11,545 nt of DNA from Thiosocius sp965601425 (GTDB lineage Bacteria; Pseudomonadota; Gammaproteobacteria; Chromatiales; Chromatiaceae): NCBI GenBank assembly GCA_965601425.1, contig CBFCWF010000138.1, positions 1 to 11,545 on the forward strand, read 5' to 3'. Position 1 is the stretch's first letter. Each line of letters begins with the position of its first letter. A model generated the notes under the pieces. The model saw only the letters and a list, made by a program, of their open reading frames with translations, made no database searches and was not told where the DNA came from. This document shows positions 1 through 6,373 of the stretch, piece after piece. A program made the translations under genes and the position numbers.

Positions 1-2
1 GC

Positions 3-122
3 ACCGCCACCGGTATGTTCTTCGGTCTTCTCGGCATGCTCACACCGCTGATCGCAATCGGCGCGGTCATTTATCTGTTCGCTGCCAAATCGAACAACCC
101 CGAGTATGGTGAGGCGCGCTGA
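3..122 (+). CDS. C-terminal end of an unrecognised small membrane protein (5'-truncated by window edge)
   Basis: An open frame enters from the left edge and stops at a TGA (120-122) one base before the merA ATG. The 39 visible residues hold one long hydrophobic stretch (MFFGLLGMLTPLIAIGAVIY) followed by a short polar tail ending in NNPEYGEAR, which fits a last transmembrane helix with a short exposed tail. Its position directly ahead of merA, with a 1-nt gap, suggests a mer-operon membrane component such as a mercury-uptake protein. However, the visible part shows no Cys pair or other MerT, MerC or MerF signature, so no name is given. It could also be an unrelated membrane protein upstream of merA. 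Confidence 0.5.
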   Translation, partial: TATGMFFGLLGMLTPLIAIGAVIYLFAAKSNNPEYGEAR

Positions 123-123
123 G

Positions 124-1554
124 ATGAAAGACCTGAACAAAAACGACGATGGACAGGGCGGCTATGACCTGATCGTTCTTGGGGCCGGATCGGCGGGGTT
201 CTCCGCCGCAATTACCGGCGCGGATGCCGGAAACCGTGTCGCCCTCGTAGGACATGGCACCATCGGCGGAACTTGCGTCAACGTGGGATGCGTGCCCTCC
301 AAGACGATGATCCGTGCGGCAGAGGCCGTGCACGGTGCGGGGGCTGCCAAGCGGTTCCCCGGCCTGTCGGGACGGGCACAAGTGGATGATTGGCAGACGC
401 TCGTTCAGTCCAAAGACGATCTGGTCGCGACCCTGCGCCAGAAGAAATACGCGGACCTTCTGCCGGAATATGAGGGTGTCGATTACATCGACGCCGGTCC
501 CGCGCGGCTGATCGAAGGTGGCGTGACAGTCGGTGAGCGAACCCTGAAAGCACCGAGGACCATCATCGCCACGGGCGGGCGTCCCGTCCTGCCGACCATC
601 GACGGCATCGAGGAAATCGGCGCGCTCGACAGCACCAGTCTTCTGGAGCTCGAAGTACTGCCGAAAAGCCTGATCTTCATCGGCGCGGGTTACATCGGCG
701 CGGAACTGGCCCAGATGATGAGCCGCATGGGCGTGAAGGTCACGCTTGTTGCCCGTTCGCATCTGTTGCCCGGCGCGGAACCAGAGGTCTCGGAGGCATT
801 GGCGGCGGCGTTCGAGGCCGAAGGCATCACCCTTCTGACCGGGTTAAGCTACGACACTGTGCGCCGCGACGACGCGGGCGTGACACTGCGCGTGATCCAG
901 AACGGAAAGCCTGTCGAAGTGACGGCGGATCACCTCGTTTCGACCGCTGGCAGGCGGGCCAATACCGAAGATATGGGCCTGGACGCAATCGGCGTGGAAA
1001 CCGACGCGCGTGGGTCCATCGTCGTCGGCGAGGACATGCAGACATCGGTGCCCGGCATCTATGCTGCGGGCGATGTGACCAACCGTGACCAGTTCGTCTA
1101 TATGGCGGCCTATGGTGCAAAGCTCGCAGCCAAAAACGCAGTGCTTGGTGAGGACCATCGTTACGACAACGCCGCGATGCCCTGGGTTGTGTTTTCCGAC
1201 CCGCAGGTCGCGGGCGTCGGTCCCAGTGAAACCCAGGCTCGGGACGCGGGCTTCGACGTCAAGACGTCCATCGTGCCGCTCGATCAGGTGCCGCGCGCGC
1301 TGGCCGCACGCGACACGCGCGGATTGATCAAGCTGGTGGCGGACAGAAAGACCGACCGGCTGCTTGGTGGCCAGATCATCGCGCCCGAGGGGTCCGATAC
1401 GATCCAGACCCTCGTCATGGCGCTGAAGTTCGGCATGACAACAAAGGCGCTCGGCGAGACGATCTTCCCGTATCTGACGACCGTGGAAGGGCTGAAGTTG
1501 GCGGCGCAAACCTTCGACATGGACGTGGCGAAGCTGAGCTGCTGCGCGGGATGA
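124..1554 (+). CDS. merA: Mercuric reductase MerA, short form without N-terminal HMA domain
   Basis: Cytoplasmic flavoprotein of the pyridine nucleotide-disulfide oxidoreductase family that reduces Hg(II) to volatile Hg(0) with NADPH. Visible over 476 aa: FAD dinucleotide-binding GAGSAG (about 20-25); redox-active pair in GGTCVNVGCVPSK (C51, C56); NADPH-binding GAGYIGAELA (187-196); the second FAD motif YAAGDVTN (313-320); a dimerisation domain; and the C-terminal vicinal cysteines in LSCCAG (C473, C474), which mark MerA rather than lipoamide dehydrogenase. The frame extends upstream to 106, but the ATG at 124 is preferred: it follows the upstream TGA by one base and gives a normal N-terminus before the FAD motif. 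Tn501-type MerA carries an extra N-terminal NmerA (HMA) domain, which is absent here. No merB or merD follows, so this is the last mer gene on this side. Confidence 0.96.
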   Translation: MKDLNKNDDGQGGYDLIVLGAGSAGFSAAITGADAGNRVALVGHGTIGGTCVNVGCVPSKTMIRAAEAVHGAGAAKRFPGLSGRAQVDDWQTLVQSKDDLVATLRQKKYADLLPEYEGVDYIDAGPARLIEGGVTVGERTLKAPRTIIATGGRPVLPTIDGIEEIGALDSTSLLELEVLPKSLIFIGAGYIGAELAQMMSRMGVKVTLVARSHLLPGAEPEVSEALAAAFEAEGITLLTGLSYDTVRRDDAGVTLRVIQNGKPVEVTADHLVSTAGRRANTEDMGLDAIGVETDARGSIVVGEDMQTSVPGIYAAGDVTNRDQFVYMAAYGAKLAAKNAVLGEDHRYDNAAMPWVVFSDPQVAGVGPSETQARDAGFDVKTSIVPLDQVPRALAARDTRGLIKLVADRKTDRLLGGQIIAPEGSDTIQTLVMALKFGMTTKALGETIFPYLTTVEGLKLAAQTFDMDVAKLSCCAG

Positions 1555-1611
1555 CAGATCGGCAAAAAAACTGGAGGCTCTGGCAACCACTACAGCGTGT
1601 TGCAAGATGCC

Positions 1612-1884
1612 TTAATTGAAAGCAAACCCGCTCCTTCCATCGTCGCAGGATACTTTTTGAACGCCCTTTCCAGACAGGCCCACCAGTCGGCAACCATCGG
1701 GTAGACGCACATTGTCGGCAGCGGCCCGTGTAACCGACGGAGGCTCTAACGGACAAATCCCGCCTGACGTCGAGCATCCGCCCAGGACAAGCAGACCGAC
1801 GATGGTGGAACTGAGGGCCAGACGACGCTTAGCGCGAGCGTGCAATGTCCCGAGCAGGAACCTGTCCATCGCGGAATTCTGCAT
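1612..1884 (-). CDS. Small Cys-containing lipoprotein, function unknown
   Basis: A 90-aa protein with a basic n-region, a hydrophobic stretch (LSSTIVGLLVL) and a lipobox LGGC (lipid-modified Cys at residue 37 of this start). The mature part is about 54 aa, contains three further cysteines (44, 65, 80) and ends in SGFAFN. Several in-frame starts exist (1938 upstream, 1911, 1884, 1869). I chose the ATG at 1884 because an AGAGGA-like ribosome site lies about 8 nt upstream; the ATG at 1869 would give a shorter, more typical signal peptide. The gene overlaps the 3' end of the DUF2933 gene by 56 nt in another frame, so the two are probably translationally coupled and share a promoter. No family is recognised. 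Extracytoplasmic cysteines beside metal-resistance genes make metal binding possible, but this is a guess. Confidence 0.68.
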   Translation of the reverse strand: MQNSAMDRFLLGTLHARAKRRLALSSTIVGLLVLGGCSTSGGICPLEPPSVTRAAADNVRLPDGCRLVGLSGKGVQKVSCDDGRSGFAFN

Positions 1885-2140
1885 CCAATGTATCCTCTTG
1901 CGCCTGCTCATCTTTTGACCCGTGGCACGACTTTCCAATCAATTTGTGCATCACAACGTGTGCCCCGAGGCAGAGTGCGATCGGCGCAAAAAGCCCGACG
2001 TTGGTCCACAGACCGGCAATTGTACCCCCAGCGACAAAGAAGGCCGCGATCGGCAACAGCATGACGGCACAACAGACCACCATGCCATAGTGCATCAGTT
2101 TCGATGACCAGGTGGGTTTTTGGCTTTGAGTGTCAGACAT
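1829..2140 (-). CDS. DUF2933-type small two-helix membrane protein
   Basis: A 103-aa protein with two hydrophobic segments (about 18-37, with Cys23-Cys24 inside, and about 46-66) followed by a short motif HVVMHKLIGKSCHG containing H61, H65, C72 and H73. It ends in an acidic, then basic tail. This layout of two helices, small loop and a His/Met/Cys patch is that of the DUF2933 family, often found in mercury and copper resistance neighbourhoods; its molecular role is not established. The ATG at 2140 is supported by GGAGAG about 6 nt upstream. The last 25 or so residues lie where the lipoprotein gene begins in another frame. A putative promoter with both a MerR-type and a direct-repeat element lies just upstream (2166-2215). 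Metal binding at the membrane is inferred from the residues only. Confidence 0.75.
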   Translation of the reverse strand: MSDTQSQKPTWSSKLMHYGMVVCCAVMLLPIAAFFVAGGTIAGLWTNVGLFAPIALCLGAHVVMHKLIGKSCHGSKDEQAQEDTLDAEFRDGQVPARDIARSR

Positions 2141-2165
2141 GTAGCTCTCCAGACATTCTCGGACG

Positions 2166-2196
2166 TCTGTGCAACATTCCAGTGAGGTAAGGTCAA
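2166..2196 (-). promoter_or_regulatory. Putative CueR/HmrR-like (MerR family) promoter of the DUF2933-lipoprotein unit
   Basis: On the minus strand a -35-like TTGACC (2191-2196) runs into ACCTTACC, then TCACTGGAA, resembling the ACCTTCC-N-GGAAGGT dyad of copper-responsive MerR-family operators. Allowing the long 19-bp spacer of such promoters, the -10 would be CACAGA (2166-2171), a poor match. The gap between ACCTT and GGAA is 8 nt, one less than in the two elements at the right edge of the window, which weakens the call. The position, about 25 nt upstream of the DUF2933 start, fits a promoter. Confidence 0.42.
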
Positions 2197-2199
2197 GGG

Positions 2200-2215
2200 T
2201 ACATTTCGATACACT
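2200..2215. promoter_or_regulatory. Direct-repeat box 1, TACATTTCGATACACT
   Basis: Two TACA half-sites spaced 10 bp apart (2200 and 2210), three bases upstream of the leftward TTGACC. The same pattern TACAT-N-T-N-G-N-TACA recurs at 3412 and 6275 and was not found elsewhere in the window. Ten-bp-phased direct repeats next to a -35 are typical of OmpR/PhoB-family activator sites, so the regulator encoded at 3471 is the natural candidate. Relative to the DUF2933 gene the half-sites read TGTA, opposite to their orientation at box 3 relative to its gene. Confidence 0.5.
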
Positions 2216-2257
2216 TGATCAGATGACGGTCTACGAATAGTTGTCCGGGTAAATCAG

Positions 2258-2896
2258 TCAGGTTGCCGAATTCAGCGCGTAAGACAAGACTGTCACACCG
2301 GGGATCGAGACCAGGCTGAAGAGCAGAGCTATATTCCTCGTTTTGGATTTGCTTGTATCAGACGTCTCGCCTGAACGTTTTGTCAGAACGGCCAGAAGCG
2401 CGATGAATGCGCCGGGCACAACGGCGTAGAGATACACGCCAGAGATGTTGTGAAACATGAACGACCGCTCAAGCGTTGGTCCAACCACGCTTACTGCGGT
2501 TGCGCGATTGCCGCTGAAGGAGCCAAACAAGTCAGCCGACAGTACATAAACGAGAATGTGAATCGCGATGAAAGTGGCGCTTCGAAGGAGGCCATCCAGA
2601 ACGATATACCCGATCTCCGAGCGGTCGGGATTATTCAACGTGTTATGTGCGAAGACAAACCCGATATAGTTGACAATAAATACAACCGGCAGCCCGTTTG
2701 TCATCACCTGACGCAGAAACCGCCCGAGCGCTGTGGAATTCGTCACGAGCATCGCCGCAAAATTGGGCGTGCTGACGACGTAGACAAACAGAAACGGCAG
2801 GATGCTTGCCATGCTCAGAAGGGATACGTTCCAACAAAACCTACCAAATGGCAGCGCGGGAGAATAGCTTTGTCGGAACGTATCGGGAGAAAGCAC
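2258..2896 (-). CDS. Multi-pass inner-membrane protein, family not recognised
   Basis: A protein of about 212 aa with roughly five hydrophobic segments: around SLLSMASILPFLFVYVV, then GLPVVFIVNYIGFVFAHNTL, ATFIAIHILVYVLSADLF, YLYAVVPGAFIALLAVL, and a last one near the C-terminus (ALLFSLVSIPGVTVLSYAL). No Cys/His cluster or transporter signature is seen, and I do not recognise the family. The start is uncertain. An in-frame TTG at 2944 would overlap the DUF411 gene by 47 nt. The GTG at 2896 lies one base after the DUF411 stop (TGA-C-GTG) and is preferred on spacing. An ATG at 2812 would cut into the first helix. It appears to be the second gene of a DUF411 unit read leftward. Confidence 0.6.
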   Translation of the reverse strand: MLSPDTFRQSYSPALPFGRFCWNVSLLSMASILPFLFVYVVSTPNFAAMLVTNSTALGRFLRQVMTNGLPVVFIVNYIGFVFAHNTLNNPDRSEIGYIVLDGLLRSATFIAIHILVYVLSADLFGSFSGNRATAVSVVGPTLERSFMFHNISGVYLYAVVPGAFIALLAVLTKRSGETSDTSKSKTRNIALLFSLVSIPGVTVLSYALNSAT

Positions 2897-2897
2897 G

Positions 2898-3344
2898 TCA
2901 GCCGTGTGTCGCGAAAACCCGGGTCGATCCGTCCATAAGCACAAGCATCACATCATACGGATCGCCCCTGGTGCCCATACCGGGCGACCCCATAGGCATG
3001 CCCGGCGCTGTCACGCCGCGCGCCGCAGGCTTTTCCTGCAGCAACCGCGCGATGTCGGAGGCAGGCACGTGGCCCTCAACGAAGTAGCCACTCACAGAAG
3101 TCGTGTGACATCCGGCGAGCTCTGGCGCGATGCCGTATTTCTGCTTCAACACTTGAAGGGTGTCATAGTCGACGTCTTCAACTGATGCTTTGAACCCGGC
3201 AGAGATCATCTCATCAACCCACGCACCGCAGCAGCCGCAGGTCGGTGTTTTGGTTACCTGCAACATCGGGGTAGCAGTCTGTGACAATGCGGGACCTGCT
3301 GCAATCGCACTGGCGACCGTCAAGACAAATTGGCGTCTGTCCAT
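2898..3344 (-). CDS. Exported DUF411 protein, probable periplasmic metal-binding protein
   Basis: A 148-aa protein with an N-terminal signal (DRRQFVLTV-ASAIAAGPALS, cleavage near residue 21). The DUF411 hallmarks are visible: TPTCGCCGAW (CGCC at 36-39), AGCHTT (C79, H80), GHVPA (91-95), and the Pro/Met-rich stretch APGMPMGSPGMG (113-124). The fold is thioredoxin-like, and family members sit in copper and other metal-resistance clusters, where they are thought to bind metal in the periplasm; the biochemical role is not settled. The ATG at 3344 has an excellent ribosome site (AAGGAG, 6 nt upstream). It heads a leftward unit with the downstream membrane gene and is divergent from the two-component system, so the 126-bp gap between them must hold both promoters. 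Confidence 0.9.
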   Translation of the reverse strand: MDRRQFVLTVASAIAAGPALSQTATPMLQVTKTPTCGCCGAWVDEMISAGFKASVEDVDYDTLQVLKQKYGIAPELAGCHTTSVSGYFVEGHVPASDIARLLQEKPAARGVTAPGMPMGSPGMGTRGDPYDVMLVLMDGSTRVFATHG

Positions 3345-3470
3345 TTCGAACTCCTTTTTCTCTTGGTTCTGATACTTGACATGCGTTCGGGAGTCGACCG
3401 GTAGACGTTGTTACATTTGGCTACAATCACGGGATGGGCGTTCCTGAGCCGGAATGTCTATAAAGACAAT
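3345..3470. promoter_or_regulatory. Divergent promoter region between the DUF411 unit and the two-component system
   Basis: Leftward, TCGACT (-35, 3392-3397) and TATCAG (-10, 3369-3374) with a 17-bp spacer are a plausible sigma-70 promoter for the DUF411 gene. Rightward, a perfect TTGACA (3376-3381) is followed at 18 bp by GGTAGA (3400-3405), a weak -10. The two would overlap head to head. Box 2 of the direct repeat (3412-3427) lies behind the leftward promoter and over the expected rightward start site, compatible with activation one way and feedback control the other. All assignments are by eye. Confidence 0.35.
3412..3427. promoter_or_regulatory. Direct-repeat box 2, TACATTTGGCTACAAT
   Basis: TACA half-sites at 3412 and 3422, 10 bp apart, with a degenerate third unit TAGA one turn to the left (3402). 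It shares TACAT, a T at position 7, a G at position 9 and the second TACA with the boxes at 2200 and 6275. It lies between the divergent DUF411 gene and the response-regulator gene, the usual place for an autoregulatory site of an OmpR-type regulator. Confidence 0.52.
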
Positions 3471-4190
3471 ATGAACGAGCAACCACGTATACTGGTCGTC
3501 GACGACCATTCAGAGATCAGAAAATCCGTAACAAGTTATCTGGAACGGAACGGACTACGTGCATCTGCGGCAGAGAATGCCGAACAGATGGACAGTAAGC
3601 TCGCAGAAGCCAATTTCGATCTCATCGTGTTGGATGTCATGATGCCGGGGGAAGACGGGTTGTCCGCGTGTCGGCGGCTGCGCAGGGAAGGACATACACC
3701 GATCCTGATGCTGACCGCATTGGGAGACGATGACGACCGCATAGCTGGCCTGGACGGCGGGGCGGACGACTACCTTGCGAAGCCCTTCAACCCCAAAGAA
3801 CTGTTGGCGCGGATTAATGCAATTCTGCGACGAACGCAGCAAATCCCGCAGATCGACGACTTTGCCGGGAAGACAGTCAAATTTGCGCATCTTGAGCTAG
3901 ATGTCGACGGTCGCACTCTGATTGACCAAACTGGGTCCCGCACGCAACTCACGTCCGGGGAACTGAAATTGCTAACGCTGTTCCTCAAAAGGCCGAGGGC
4001 CGTCCTCGACAGAGACCAGCTTCTTGAACTCAGCACAGGACGCATAGCGGGGCCACTGGATCGAACAATAGACAATCAGGTGAGTCGATTGCGCCGGAAA
4101 ATCGAGCAGGATGTATTGCGGCCCAGGGTCATCGCGACTGTGCGTAATGGTGGATACAGCCTGTCTTGCGATGTCGAGATATGCGCATGA
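3471..4190 (+). CDS. OmpR/PhoB-family response regulator
   Basis: A 239-aa DNA-binding response regulator. The receiver domain (about 5-118) shows the acidic pair D11-D12, the phosphorylated aspartate D55 in LIVLDVMMPG, T82, and K104 in YLAKPF. The C-terminal winged helix (about 140-235) has the usual LTSGELKLLTLFL, the recognition region TIDNQVSRLRRKIE, and the wing VRNGGYSL. The frame continues upstream to a TTG at 3408, but the ATG at 3471 starts right before the receiver and is chosen; its ribosome site is weak (AAAGAC). The stop overlaps the kinase start by 4 nt (ATGA), so the pair is co-translated. Given the downstream copper-type genes, a metal or envelope-stress signal is likely. CusR/CopR-like regulators belong to the same family, but the sequence alone does not prove copper specificity. 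Confidence 0.93.
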   Translation: MNEQPRILVVDDHSEIRKSVTSYLERNGLRASAAENAEQMDSKLAEANFDLIVLDVMMPGEDGLSACRRLRREGHTPILMLTALGDDDDRIAGLDGGADDYLAKPFNPKELLARINAILRRTQQIPQIDDFAGKTVKFAHLELDVDGRTLIDQTGSRTQLTSGELKLLTLFLKRPRAVLDRDQLLELSTGRIAGPLDRTIDNQVSRLRRKIEQDVLRPRVIATVRNGGYSLSCDVEICA

Positions 4191-5629
4191 AGATGTTACC
4201 ACGGACGTTGCGCGCGCAGATTGCGCTTCTGGTCCTCGGCGTATTGTCCCTCGCACAGGCCCTAAGCATGTGGTTCTTTGTTGATGAAAGATCGCTTGCC
4301 GTACAGGCTGCGATCGGTGCCGAAGCAGCGGCGCGCGCGGCAAACGTCGCTCAGTTGATTGAAGGGGCTCCCCCGGAACTGCACGCGCAGATCATTCGCG
4401 CTGCGACCTCACCGCTTGTGCGTTTCGATCTGGCAAATGCTCCAACGGTCCCCCATGGAGATCATGATGAAGGCGGGGCGGTTGAGGCACGGATCCGGGC
4501 ATTGCTGGGAGAGAGTTACAGCCGTGATATTCGGGTTGAGGTTCATGAAATTGAAGGAGGCCTGCTGCCACTTCCAAATCTGTCACCGGAAATGGCGGAA
4601 ATGCATGCTGAAATGATGCAAGGCAGCCTTGCTGCCATTGAAATGGAGCTTTCTATTGCATTGGCAGGTGGAAGTTGGCTCAACGTCGGTACGCGATTTG
4701 AAAGGCCGCCGCTGCAATCATCCCTCGCCTCCAACATATCATTTGCTGTGACTGCGGGCCTTCTCTTGGTTGCCAGTTTCTGGTTTCTTCTCTCCAGATT
4801 GACCGGCCCACTCAACAACCTGGCAAACGCATCCGAACGCTTGGGGCGTGGTGCCGGAGAGGGGGACTTGCCGGTTGTGGGACCGAAGGAAGTGCAAGAC
4901 CTGACCCATGCGTTCAATACTATGCAGGATCGCCTGACGCGTTTTGTCAGTGACCGAACCCAGATGCTTGCGGCGCTTGCGCACGATCTCCGGTCCCCTC
5001 TGACCGCTCTTCGCGTGCGGGCAGAGATGGTAGATGATGAGGATACACGCGCATCCTTAGTGACATCGAGCGAAGAGATGCAACAGATGGTCGATGCAAC
5101 TCTGGATTTCGCGAAGGGTGTGGGCCAGCATGAAGACGTCCAATCCATTGATCTTCATGATCTGATTACCGGTATGGGGTTGGACGAGGTTCAAATGAAC
5201 AGCGAAGGGCCCCTGATCGCATCTGTGAAGCCAAGTGCGATGCGGCGCGCCATGAGAAACCTGATTGAGAACGCGATCCGCTATGGGAACGAGGCCAGAG
5301 TATCTTGGGAAAGGTCGGGCGATGATGTAGTGATCGCCGTTGACGACAATGGGCCCGGCATCCCCGAAAATCAACTAGAGGCCGTCTTCGGGCCTTATGT
5401 CCGACTTGAGACGTCGCGATCACAAGAAACGGGCGGTCATGGTTTGGGGCTATCAATTGCGCGAAGTATCATCCTTGAGCACGGCGGTTCCATTTTGTTG
5501 AAAAATCGCGTTGATGCGGGGCTCCGCGCAGAAATCACGCTGCCAATCAGGCCGGGTGCCGGCACCTCGCGACAAGAGTCACTTTCGCCACGTATAGCGC
5601 ATGCTATAACTAAACTCAAAACACAATAA
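4187..5629 (+). CDS. Membrane sensor histidine kinase, partner of the upstream regulator
   Basis: 480 aa from the ATG that overlaps the regulator's stop; an ATG at 4181 is an alternative. Order: TM1 (about 11-31), periplasmic sensor (about 32-182), TM2 (about 184-204), HAMP (about 205-257), HisKA with phospho-accepting H266 in LAALAHDLRSPLTALR, and the HATPase domain with N box NLIENAIRYG (358-367), G1 box DDNGPGIP (386-393) and G2 box GGHGLGLS (416-423). The sensor region has a Met/His run, EMAEMHAEMM (135-144), and an earlier HGDHDE (90-95), residues of the kind that bind Cu(I) or other soft metals. It would autophosphorylate and pass phosphate to D55 of the regulator. After the ATPase domain there is a short tail of about 25 residues. 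The next gene starts 16 nt downstream. Confidence 0.93.
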   Translation: MKMLPRTLRAQIALLVLGVLSLAQALSMWFFVDERSLAVQAAIGAEAAARAANVAQLIEGAPPELHAQIIRAATSPLVRFDLANAPTVPHGDHDEGGAVEARIRALLGESYSRDIRVEVHEIEGGLLPLPNLSPEMAEMHAEMMQGSLAAIEMELSIALAGGSWLNVGTRFERPPLQSSLASNISFAVTAGLLLVASFWFLLSRLTGPLNNLANASERLGRGAGEGDLPVVGPKEVQDLTHAFNTMQDRLTRFVSDRTQMLAALAHDLRSPLTALRVRAEMVDDEDTRASLVTSSEEMQQMVDATLDFAKGVGQHEDVQSIDLHDLITGMGLDEVQMNSEGPLIASVKPSAMRRAMRNLIENAIRYGNEARVSWERSGDDVVIAVDDNGPGIPENQLEAVFGPYVRLETSRSQETGGHGLGLSIARSIILEHGGSILLKNRVDAGLRAEITLPIRPGAGTSRQESLSPRIAHAITKLKTQ

Positions 5630-5645
5630 ATCCCAAGGTACGAAT

Positions 5646-6239
5646 ATGAAACGAAGATATTTTTTGACGTCTGCTGTTGCTCTTTCGGTGTGCGGAAAAA
5701 CAGCGTTTGCACATAGTGACGCAGAGCATGATCGCCGCATCGGACCATCTGTCGTGCCTCCTGAGCATTTGCCGCGCGAAGTTGAGTATTCCGAGGCTGG
5801 GAAGCCGGGAGAAATACATGTCGATCCGAACCAGTTCGCGTTGTTTTGGACTTTGCCGAACCATCGGGCGGTCAGGTACACGGTCGGAATTGGCAGGGAA
5901 GGCCTCTATGAATCCGGCGAGTTCTATGTCGCGCGCAAGCAAAAGTGGCCGCGCTGGACGCCGACACCTGCAATGATAAGCAGAGAGCCGGGCCGATATC
6001 TTCGTTTTGCCGGCGGTGTTCCTGGGGGACTAAAAAATCCACTGGGTGCAAGAGCGTTGTACCTCTTTCAACCGGGTCGAGGAGACACATACCTAAGGAT
6101 TCACGGAACCACGGACCCGAAGACGATCGGTCGACGCGTCTCGAACGGTTGCGCGAGGCTTACGAACAACCAAATTGTCGAGTTATACGAGCAAGTCCCG
6201 ATCCAGACGCGTGTTGTGCTCAAACCTTTCGCCACGTGA
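5646..6239 (+). CDS. Exported L,D-transpeptidase (YkuD domain), first copy
   Basis: A 197-aa periplasmic protein with a signal sequence ending near FAHS (about residue 22) and a YkuD catalytic domain in its C-terminal half. The catalytic signature is complete: RIHGTTDP (H153), then IGRRVSNGCARL with nucleophile C169 and R171. Such enzymes make 3-3 cross-links in peptidoglycan or attach proteins to it, using an active-site cysteine. The ATG at 5646 is preceded by CCAAGG about 7 nt upstream, and only 16 nt separate it from the kinase stop, so it is probably in the same transcript. The mature N-terminus is His/acidic (HSDAEHDRR). It is clearly related to the next gene: both share IHGT-N-D, KxIGRR or KIGRR-like spacing, and SNGC. 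Confidence 0.9.
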   Translation: MKRRYFLTSAVALSVCGKTAFAHSDAEHDRRIGPSVVPPEHLPREVEYSEAGKPGEIHVDPNQFALFWTLPNHRAVRYTVGIGREGLYESGEFYVARKQKWPRWTPTPAMISREPGRYLRFAGGVPGGLKNPLGARALYLFQPGRGDTYLRIHGTTDPKTIGRRVSNGCARLTNNQIVELYEQVPIQTRVVLKPFAT

Positions 6240-6274
6240 GAATAGCAAAAACGCTCGCAGAGCCTTGATAGCGA

Positions 6275-6290
6275 TACATATAGTTACAAA
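6275..6290. promoter_or_regulatory. Direct-repeat box 3, TACATATAGTTACAAA
   Basis: TACA half-sites at 6275 and 6285, 10 bp apart, within the 134-bp gap between the two transpeptidase genes, the largest gap in the rightward cluster. It shares 12 of 16 positions with box 2. A possible weak promoter follows (TTCAGG at 6309-6314, 17 bp, TAATCT at 6332-6337), which would let the second transpeptidase and the cytochrome/oxidase genes be induced separately from the two-component genes. The rest of the gap shows no terminator. Confidence 0.48.
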
Positions 6291-6373
6291 AAACCAACCG
6301 CCCAGCTATTCAGGGAAACCATGCGATTGGGTAATCTAACACCGCAGCAGGTACCCTAATCGAGGTTGGTCCC

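Noticed and set aside
67..1605. Long minus-strand open frames opposite merA (67-762 and 844-1605)
   Set aside because: They are mirror frames of a convincing merA in high-GC DNA, with no recognisable domain and His/Arg-rich composition.
1581..1608. Possible terminator hairpin after merA (GGCAAC...GTTGC)
   Set aside because: Only a 5-bp stem with a large loop and no following T run in either direction.
5592..5607. Inverted repeat TATAGC-GCAT-GCTATA at the end of the kinase gene
   Set aside because: Six-bp, AT-rich stem with no T run; inside coding sequence and too weak to call a terminator or operator.
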